Shown here piece by piece: positions 43,601 through 51,700 of a stretch of DNA of 61,798 bases. The position numbers and the translations under genes are program-made. Within the stretch, counting starts at the first letter, position 1, and every line of letters begins with the position of its first letter. This DNA is from an uncultured Bacteroidales bacterium (lineage in GTDB: Bacteria > Bacteroidota > Bacteroidia > Bacteroidales > WCHB1-69): positions 1 to 61,798 of the forward strand of contig CAMJXE010000010.1 of NCBI GenBank assembly GCA_946409645.1, read 5' to 3'. The notes beneath the pieces were generated by a model. It was not told the origin of the DNA. It was given only the letters and a program-made list of their open reading frames with translations, and did no database searches.

Positions 43601-45322
43601 GCCGTCGCCATTCGTGCAGTTAGCTATTACGCCGAAAGTGTAGGTGGTGTTCGGCTCCAAGTCGGTGATCGTGTAGTTGGTTTCGGTGGAAGTGCCAATA
43701 AGACTGTCGGATTGATAGATAGAATAAGTGGCGCCGGTGTTGTTTTCGTCGATCCATTGGAGGGTGACACTGTTCGAGGTGATGCTGCTGTCGGTCAAAG
43801 AGCTGACTTCAAAGCAAGAAGGTATCTCCTCAAGGGTGACATCATCCATGTAGATGGCCCCTGTGCCCTTATAGACCACAAAGGCAACGTATGAACCCGT
43901 GGCATCGGTCATGGGGACAGAAAACATGTTGTAGGTGTTGCTGTTCACGAAAACGCTGTCAACCAGAACGAAGGTGGAGGGATCAGTGGGGTTGGTCATG
44001 GTGCCCACGTAGATATTCTTGCTGTTGTTGGCGGAACCCATTCTGGCCCAGAAAGTCACGCGGTTGCCGCTCATGGGGTGGCTGGTCACGTCGAGCTCAG
44101 GCATGATGGCAATCATAGTGTCAGAGTAAGAAGCGCTGGTGGTGCCATAAAAATAGAGGCTGCTGCTGCCGCTATGCGAGTAGGTGCTGCCGTTATAGCT
44201 GTAGGGGTAGGCCGTTGAATTGGTGTGTGCAGAAGCATAACGCTCCCAACAGTAAGGCATTTGATAGTTGCCGTCAGGAGTGTCTTCGAAACTGTCCGTG
44301 TAAGGCAGTGCGCTGAGGATGTTACAACCGGTGTGGACATGGATGGTAGAGAAATTGGATGAGTTGTCGCTGGAACAATTTGCGACAACAGAGAAAGTGT
44401 ATGAAGTGTTGGCGTCGAGACCGATAATGTCATAAGTGTTGTCATTGATGTAACTGGCAATTATCGAATCGCCATCATAAATGGTGTAGGTGGCGCCAGT
44501 GTTGTTGGTGTCGGACCACGTAAGCGTGACACTGCTGGCCGTGATGTTGCTGGCCGTGAGTGAACTGACGGGATAACAAGGGTTTGGGTTGGGGGCAATG
44601 GTGTAGTAGCGACCTGCATCAGGCCATGTGCCTATTGGGTTGTTTTCGGTTGTGCCACCATTGTAAATAGACATGGTGTTGTTCGCTACATTGAAGAGCA
44701 CGATGTCGTTGGCATCAACGCAAGCGCCGAGCTGATAAGTGACAGCGGGGCCGGCGGCAGGAGCCGTGGGCGAGTATATCAATGTCACGCTGTTGTCAGC
44801 CTCGGCCAACTGCACCTGGAAGGTGTAGTGGTTTTCGCGGGTGATAGAGTTGAAAGTACCTGTCGAAATCTCTATGACGAGCACGTGGTCGCCTTCGGAG
44901 CCGAAGAGCTGGTAGGCGATGTAGTCGGCGGGAGAGTCACTTGTGGCGGCTGCCAGATATCCGTCGCAACCGAGGCCGCAAATCTTCGGATTGTACTTGT
45001 TGGCGTTGGCACTGCTGAAAGGGGTGGCGTAATAGCTCGTACCCACAGCTGTGGATCCTAAACGGACAGTGCCGTCGCTGTTGACGGAGAATTGGGTGTA
45101 ATCCGCACCGACAAAGTTGAAGGTGAAACCGATGTTGAGCACTGGCGAAGCATAACTGTCGTCCCCAGTACCAACTTTCAGCAGAGTGCTGTCGGACGTC
45201 AGTGTGTACCACTTCGTGTTGTCAATGCCTGTTGAGAACTGATAAACAGCACCCAACTGCGCGCTCAATGCCAGCGGAAAGAATAGAACCGCAAGCATAA
45301 ATAACCGTAATGATTTCTTCAT
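40619..45322 (-). CDS. Giant T9SS-secreted fibronectin-III/adhesin protein 3 (1567 aa)
   Basis: Signal peptide MKKSLRLFMLAVLFFPLALSAQ. The N-terminal module (YQFSTGIDNTKWYTLTSDS to about residue 245) is not shared with the sister proteins and recalls the NHL/hyalin-like caps of other Bacteroidota surface proteins. Then come FN3 modules (CYPVSSLTASNITAS, CFEVSSLTDSSITS, CLPVVGLTADNIG, CYAVSNLTVSNTTV) alternating with jelly-rolls (LPYTDSFED, LPFIEPFDV, LPYTETFET). A DSYGNGWNDNAINIIQN module is next, then two InlB-like bacterial repeat modules (LTATPNAGVNFEGWRM; ISAVPNPGYNFLYWVE), one FN3 and a T9SS type A sorting domain ending KSFVKK. It is the only one of the four with the InlB-like modules. 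Confidence 0.9.
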   Translation of the reverse strand: MKKSLRLFMLAVLFFPLALSAQLGAVYQFSTGIDNTKWYTLTSDSTLLKVGTGDDSYASPVLNIGFTFNFVGADYTQFSVNSDGTVRLGSTAVGTSYYATPFSSANANKYNPKICGLGCDGYLAAATSDSPADYIAYQLFGSEGDHVLVIEISTGTFNSITRENHYTFQVQLAEADNSVTLIYSPTAPAAGPAVTYQLGACVDANDIVLFNVANNTMSIYNGGTTENNPIGTWPDAGRYYTIAPNPNPCYPVSSLTASNITASSVTLTWSDTNNTGATYTIYDGDSIIASYINDNTYDIIGLDANTSYTFSVVANCSSDNSSNFSTIHVHTGCNILSALPYTDSFEDTPDGNYQMPYCWERYASAHTNSTAYPYSYNGSTYSHSGSSSLYFYGTTSASYSDTMIAIMPELDVTSHPMSGNRVTFWARMGSANNSKNIYVGTMTNPTDPSTFVLVDSVFVNSNTYNMFSVPMTDATGSYVAFVVYKGTGAIYMDDVTLEEIPSCFEVSSLTDSSITSNSVTLQWIDENNTGATYSIYQSDSLIGTSTETNYTITDLEPNTTYTFGVIANCTNGDGNIMTITVTTACAPLGLPFIEPFDVTLANDACWRGATGTTADEVLAGATLNYTANNQWTYASAASNGLPAGHYRVNIYGSTCKKWMITPEIDLTNANSPILSFDAAFTVFTAGSNAPATGFENNPTQKFQILASSNNGQTWSIVSDISLTDIASSSYLTQYADLSSFAGQTIRIAFYAQSTTTGGDNNLHIDNIQVEESTGELCLPVVGLTADNIGATTATLSWDGNADSYNIYIIGNGDTTFVQNITADSLELTNLTAMTAYTYGVCAVCNDDESPINTLTFSTACTAVELPYTETFETTSGTLGCWSTEGNGTWSFGVGDYSITTGAFEGSQNAKITHATTGNVTKLVSPVLDGVNTGMILDFAYVLRTWVSDLDELRVYSRAAADSAWQLVAEYTDEAPTWTTTTLVIPGTVYQIAFEYTDNYGYGVGIDSVVFSAMSGDYCYAVSNLTVSNTTVNSVSLTWSDEDNSGATYTIYNMADNSVVATGLTTTSYDVTGLSSLTSYTFGVVANCSATDESNIVTVEAATLCGGESCNITIVGHDSYGNGWNDNAINIIQNGIIVGTFTLANDSLLVENFAVCDEAPVSFSWVEGSYPNETSFEIIDGANISVYTGVGSNMASGIFFTLDNACAPVIPVDTLHVTLSINDVNLGSITPAVGHYDLVLYDTLLLTATPNAGVNFEGWRMMVGGQTIGTLPLNPYPLVVNPNLITVGQLTVIAIFSDSTSVPDSLTVILNTADATMGTTNPAPGTHSYAVGEQSVISAVPNPGYNFLYWVESATISGMTISDTLYASTVSLNVTPMYANMTLNLTAYFEAAPADPCEAPTGITVSAFDDQSISLFWDDDDNVESWNVRYRAQNGDWNTLTTNTNSYTITGLAPNTTYQIGVQSNCGEGNFSQWSATVTQTTIGLNSFLSNSIVLFPNPAKDVVNVQCTMNNVQVKAIEVFDVYGKLLQTVSMTPETTTINVSGLASGMYFVRVTTKEGSVTKSFVKK
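40786..40813 (-). repeat. In-gene heptamer array in the sorting domain of giant gene 3
   Basis: Plus-strand units GTACATT, GTTCATT, GTACATT, GTACATT, identical to the array in giant gene 1. Confidence 0.85.
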
Positions 45323-45397
45323 AATTTTGATAAATTGGTGAAAATTAATTGTTTATAAAAAATATAGTTTTTCCTTCTTTCAAAAATTTGCAAGCCG

Positions 45398-45405
45398 CAA
45401 ATATA
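45398..45405 (-). promoter_or_regulatory. -7 element for giant T9SS gene 3
   Basis: Minus-strand TATATTTG, a perfect TAnnTTTG, 76 bases upstream of the ATG. The distance is almost the same as for giant gene 2 (77). Confidence 0.62.
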
Positions 45406-45465
45406 CAATTTCGGGGTTGTCAAATGTTCGCTGTTGAAAACTTTTTTTCTGCTGTCTGGTTAGTA

Positions 45466-45640
45466 GGCAATAGGCAATAGGGATTAGGCAATAGGGATTA
45501 GGCAATAGTGAATAGTGAATAGTGAAAAGTGAAAAGTGAAAAGTGAATAGTGAAAAGGCAAAAAGCAAAAGGCAATAGTTGCGGGCACCCCCAAAAACTG
45601 TTGCCTGTTGCCGATTGCCTGTTGCCGATTGCCTATTGCC
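45466..45640. repeat. Large inverted heptamer array between giant genes 3 and 4 (22 units)
   Basis: Sixteen exact 7-base units of the types GGCAATA, GGGATTA, GTGAATA, GTGAAAA, GGCAAAA and AGCAAAA fill 45466-45577 without a gap. A 21-base core (45578-45598, beginning GTTGCGGGCACC) follows, then six inverted units of types TGTTGCC, GATTGCC and TATTGCC (45599-45640). This stretch and its flanks account for the 379-bp gene-free region 45323-45701, together with the adjacent terminator and promoter. Confidence 0.92.
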
Positions 45641-45704
45641 TAAAAACGAAAACGGGGAACCCTTTCGAGCTCCCCGTTAATTATCAATTATCAATTATCA
45701 ATTA
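45641..45704 (-). terminator. Terminator plus stop-anchored TAATTGA heptamers after giant gene 4
   Basis: On the minus strand the gene's own TAA starts three TAATTGA units and TAATTAA (45679-45704). These are followed by the hairpin AACGGGGA ... TCCCCGTT and a T-rich CGTTTTTA. The hairpin is a near copy of the one after giant gene 2. Confidence 0.82.
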
Positions 45705-48700
45705 TTTTTTGACAAAAGATTTGGTAACCGCACCTTCCTCCGTCGTCACGCGCACGAAGTACATGCCGCTTGCCAAACCGGAAACGTTGATGGTGGTCGT
45801 TTCGGGAGTCATGGAGACGGTCTGCAACAACTTGCCGTAAACATCGAACACCTCGATGGCCTTAACCTGTGCATTGTTCATTGTACATTGTACATTGACA
45901 ACGTCCTTCGCAGGATTCGGATAGAGGCTGATGCTGTTCAACAGGTGCTCGTTGATACCGGTGAGAGTGGTGGCAGTCACAGCCGGAGACCAGTCGCTGG
46001 TTTGTCCATCGCTGCATACAGCCTGTACTTGAATCTCGTATTGGGTTTCAGGTGCCAGACCGGTGATGGTGTAGCTGTTGGTGGTAGCCGTGGCGGAGTT
46101 GAGCGTGCCGCCGACAGGACGGTACTGGATGTTCCAGCTGTTCACGTCAGCGTTGGCATCCCAGCTGATGGCGATGCTCTCGTGGGTGATAGTGCCCGTG
46201 GTGAGACCAGTCGGGACATCGCAAGGCTGTACATCTTCGGGCAGCGTGGTGAAGGTCATAGTTGCACCATAATGCGTGCCGTTAGCCGTGGTCACGAACG
46301 CGCGGAAGGTGTAGTCAGTGTTGGCAGTGAGACCGGTGAGGTTGTAGGTCATCGTGCTGCCCGTAGCGTTCACCGTGGTGTAAGTGCCGCCGGAAGTGGC
46401 TTTCCATTCGAAACCTTGCGCCGTGATGGTCACGTTGTCGGGGTTGCTGATAGAACCGTTGAGCGTGGCCGCGGTTTGCGTGATAGCCGTGGCAGCAGCC
46501 GTGGTTGCGGAAGGTTCAACCAATTGGCCTTGATCCAATGTGGTGAAGGTCATTTCGTTGCCGTAAACGGTCGTGCCGTTGAAGGTGATGAATGCCTTGT
46601 AGGTGTAGCTCGTGTTGGGCGTCAGGTTGCTGAGGTTGTAAGTCAGAGCATTGCCGGTAACCGTCACGGGAGTGTAGGAACCACCCGAGGTGGTCTTCCA
46701 TTCGAAGCCCTTGGCCGTAATGGTCACACCATCAGGATTGGTGATGGAGCCGTTCAGAGTAGCGGTGGTCTGTGCCACGTTGGAGGCCGCATTGGTGGTC
46801 ACGGTCGGGTCGGTGATCACAGGGCCGGCACCGTTACAGTCGGCGTTGAAGGTGTAAGTGCTGTAACTGTCCATTTCCGGTGAGGAGTAAATGGTAGTGC
46901 CGTCAGGGCCGATTATGGTGAAGGTGGCTTCTGCATCGTAGTCGCCTGAGGTCCAAATCAGAGAAGTGGAATATCCATCGCACAGATTTACGGTCTCCGT
47001 AGCGGAGGAATCACTGGTCATGCCAATGGTGGTGATGGTGACACCATTCTGTTGCACAGTCAAGAAACCACCGTTCCAACCGTCACCATAATCGTCGCTA
47101 AGGTTGAAGGTGTAGGTACATTGATCGGCAGCAGCGCAAGCAGCTGTGTTGAATGTGGTGGAGGTGAAAAATGAAACGTCATCGTTGCCACAATCAGCCT
47201 GCACACGCACTGAGTAATTGGTGAGTGAGCTCAGGTTGGTGAGGGTGTATGAAGTGGTGGTAAGTGGCACGGAAGTCCAAGAAGCATCAGAGTTCTCCTT
47301 GTATTCCAAGATCCAGCTGGTTTCGTCACCACCGGCAGTCCAAGCAACATCGGCAGAGTTCTGTGTGATATTAGTCACTGTCAAGTTGGTGGGCTGTGTA
47401 CAAGAGATTTCGCCAATCATGAGGTTTTGGATGATAGCAGGCGGCTGGTTGGCCACACTGACGTCATTTTTCCACGCAAGCACTAACAAAGCAGTGGAGT
47501 TGGCGTCTGGGTTAGGGTTGGGGTTAGGCATGACAGCGGTGATGTGAGTGCCGCTGCTGACTAAGTTGAGAACGTACGGATAGGTGCTGTTGGTGCCAAA
47601 CTGATAAGCATATTGGCTGTAAGAATTGTAACCGTAGTCGGTTGAGGAAGGAGTCTGGTTGGAAGCCGGATAGGTTTGGGTGGCCGGTGCCAAGAACAGT
47701 TTGAAATAGTCGTAGCTGCCTTCACCATTCACAATGATGTCGAAATTGATGGTGATTTCTGATGCAGTGCCTATGGTGAACAGCTTCTGAGCAGAAACTG
47801 TGGTCGCGCTGTTAGAGTAGTTCGGAGTGGTGCCGTTGTCGGTGATGAACAAAGCGCCGTTGCCATTGTAGGTGCCTATCGTCCAATAGTTGGTGCAGTT
47901 GCCGTTTTCCAAAACCCAAGCTTCGTCAGGATTGCTGAAATCGGTGCTGTAGGGCAGTGGGGTGGGGATCATCGAGGTAGAGATAGTGGCACCGGTGCTC
48001 CACAAGCTAAGGTCGGTGCTGCTACAGCTTGATTGTACATAGAAATCGTAGGTGGAGGAGTGGTTCAGACCAGTGACCGTGTAGGGGTTGGTGGAGGCGG
48101 AAATGACGGTGCCAGTACCCTGCGTGAAGCCTGTCGGACCGTATTCGATGTTCCATGACGTGGAAGTGCCGCGCTCGTTCCAAGTAAGGGTGATGCTGTT
48201 GGTGTCAACATCCGTGGCTTGCAGTTGGTTCGGGTGAATGCAGGTAGGAGCTGAAAGCAAGATGTCGTCGATCTGACCGTAGCTGTAGCTTGTGACAGGT
48301 TGTTTGTTGACGATGGTGATGCGATTGCCGTTACCTTGGTAGTTGCCGAAGGCCACAGACTGCAAAGTGTAGCTGGTGGATGATTGGACAATGGTATCGA
48401 CAGGCACGAACGTGTTGATGTCAGTGCCTTCTGTCACACCCACGATGAGCGTGAACGGGGCTGAGGTAGAACCGTTCTTCATGTTGAATTCCAACATCAT
48501 GTTTTCCCATGACAGCACGTCAACATCTATAGGAGGCAAGAAAGCATATTGGTCGCCGTAGCTGCCGGAATAGTAACTGTAGAAGCGCAAGCTGTAGTTG
48601 CCGCTATTGGCGTATGAGGAACCATAATAAACATAAGGATAGGAAGTGTAGGTGGTGCCTGTGGAAAGACCATCCCAACAGTCTGTCAAGTTGTTAAGAC

Positions 48701-51700
48701 CTGCGGTGATGTTGGAAGTAGTGGTGGTCATGGAGTCGAAATTCTGCGCGTAGGGCAGTTGATCGATGGACACACATTCGGTACGGAAGGTGAAAGGCTC
48801 CCAAGCGCTGATCTCGCTGCTGGAGCAGATAGCACGAACGTAGAATGAGTACAACGTGTTGGGTGACAGGTTGTAAAGGGTAGCAAAATTGTCGGTGACA
48901 CCATAAGGTGAATCGGACTCGGGATCAACGGTTCCATATTCGCCATAGACATACTCCCACTCGGTCTCTTCGTCGCCGGCTGTCCATCCAATGGTGGCCA
49001 TGTCTGGGGCGGCAGACTGTAGCGTGACAGCCACAGGGTGAGAGCAAGGCAAGATGTAGTCCACTTGCACGTCATCCAAGTAAGCGTAAGAAGTGCCCCA
49101 AGCAGGGATTCTGAAGGCAATGTAGTGGCCGTTGCCAGTGTAGCCGGAAGTGTTGACCTCGTAGTTCTTCCAAACACTCACGATGTCAGGAGTGCAGGAG
49201 GCAAGTAATTGGAAAGTGCTGTAATCCGTAGGATCGCTCATGACACCCACTTCAATGTAGTATGAAGCGGTAGTGGTGAGAACGTTGAATTTCACCACCA
49301 AGCTGTCCATCGGGATGTCGTTGTCGAATCTCGGAGATGCTGCGTAGCAATAGCTGCCGGTGCTTCCGTAGAAATAGAGTGACTTGGAGCCAGAGGAGGC
49401 GTAAGAGGAGGAGATGTACGGATACTGTGTGGTGTAAGAGGTGCCACGGAACCAGCACGGAACCATGCTGCTGCTGCCTGTGCCACTGACTGACTCGAAG
49501 TCTTCCAAGAAAGGAACAGTCACGTATTCGCATACGGTGAAACCTGTGATGGTGTTCCAGTCACTGCTGTCAGAGCCGGAACAGAGACCGCACATGCGGA
49601 TTTCGTAAGTGGTGTTCGGGATGAGGTTCGTGATGGTGTAGGTGTTGACACCAGAGACATTGCCGTCGGAGTTCCAACTATCCGTGCCTTCTTGACGGTA
49701 TTGTACGGCCCAAGTGGTCTCGTTGCCGCCAGCGACCCAAGATACAGTGATGCTGGTGGAATCATAGTCGGTAACCATCATGTTGGGAGCGAAACAGGTG
49801 ATTTCTTCAACTTGCGTTTGGTTACAACCGAAGAATTTGATGTTGTTTCTAATGGAGTAACGATTGCCAGACGGAGGATTGGAAGGATCGTAATCCGTAC
49901 CGTCACTATAGACGTACATCGTGTTGTATTGTCCAGAAACTTTCGTGTGAACATTGAAGGTGTAGGCTGAACCGTTGTAGTTGTTGGAGTTGTCGTCCAC
50001 GATCAACACCAAATTGCTGACACCATTGTATGCAAAATAGGTGTCGAATTCAAAGGTGTTCCAACCTTGCGTGCAGTTCAGCGGACCTTCATAAACCTTG
50101 GTCGCTTGGTTGATGGGAGTCCAGTCGGTGGTGGATGCGAAGGTGCTGTCGGAGCGGTGTGCAAGATAGACTGCCACATTGTTCTTGACAGTTGAGGCAG
50201 AAGAGCCAGAATACTCAAGTGCCATACCGGTGATGACGGTGGCGCCGCCAATTTCGCTCGGCGTGTAAATCTGCTGTGAGTAGGTGTATCCGTAGAAGTT
50301 GTTGACAGGGATATTGTAGGAAGTGCTGGTGCTGCCGGAGGTGATGATTTGGGAGTTGGTGTCGGGATCCAGACAGGAGACAATGCTTCCGTTCAGGGTG
50401 AAGAACTCTGCGTACAAAGTGTCGGGAATGTCCTGACAAACAGGATACAACTTCAATTGGTAAACCGTGGTGGTGTCCAGCCCGGTGAGCATGTAAGAGG
50501 TCGTGCCAGCAGTCATGTTGAGGGTGTTGTTGACACCCGTTGACAGGTTGAGGCATTCCAACACATGGTCGATTTCCATGTCCACAGGAGTCCAGGTAAC
50601 GTATGCGGAGCTGTAGGAGACGTTATCGACACCGAAAGCGGATGGAGCCAAACAATCCGGATTGCCTGCTTCGATGGTTATATCGTCAATATAAATATAG
50701 TTACTATAGCTGCCGGGGATGTAAGGAGAATAGAAAGCGGGGTAAATCACTTGTCCGTTGGCGGATTCCGGAAGAGCGAATTTGAACTCAGTCCAAGCGC
50801 CAACGCTGACATCCTGAGGATAGATGTCTTTCACCGTTACAAAGGAGTTGAAATCCATCGGATCGGTCAGATATCCTACTACCATTCTGCCGTAGTAAGA
50901 GGTGGTGATGTATTCCCAGAAGCTCATGATCAAAGGTTCGGTGTTGTCAGTCAGATCCAGACCTTGTCCGCGGATGGAGGAGTGGGAGGGTGAGTAGCTG
51001 TAGAAGTAGAGGGCGCCGTTGCCGGAGTGATGGTAGGTGGTGGAGATATAGGGGTAGGCGGGGTTGGAGTTGGGGGCGATGGCCGGTTCCCAACAATTCG
51101 GAACGACACCAGAGCCGGAACCCATGTTGTCGAAGTTCATGGTGTAAGGCAGCGTGGTCTGCGGCAAACACAACGTACGGAAGCTGATGGAAGCCCAAGA
51201 ACTGTTCTCAGAAGCGCAGTTGACGCGCACATAAACAGTATATCCCGTGTTGTCCGTCAAATTGCTCAAAGTGATAGTCGTGTCGCTTGTCAGTTCAGAA
51301 GGCTCGTTGTCGATAGTGCTTCCTTCAGGCACCAACACCACTTCGTAGCCGTTGGCGTCTTCGTCGGAAGCCCAGGAGATGGTGGCAAAAGAGGTGGATA
51401 TTTCGGAAACGGTAACCTGGGAAGGCATGTGGCATTCAATAGGAGCACCCACCATGAAGCGGATGTTGTTACGATTAGAACCCATGGTGCCGCTTGGGAG
51501 AGAGTTGACGTTATAAGCAGAACCATCTTGATACACATAAAGCGTTTTAGAAGATGCAGAGTGTGCGTTGAAGGTGTTATTGTTGCTCGAGACATAACTA
51601 CCAGTGTTGTTCAGTACAGCCACCACGATGTTGCTGGAGCCATCATACTCGAAAGGAGCGTCCAACGGGATGTTGAACCAGTTGTCGGGTCCGGCATTGT

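Noticed and set aside
45380..45840. Small ORFs in the spacer near 45.4-45.8 kb
   Set aside because: Their translations (SLFTIHYSL, IAYCLL) are just readings of the heptamer array and show no coding features.
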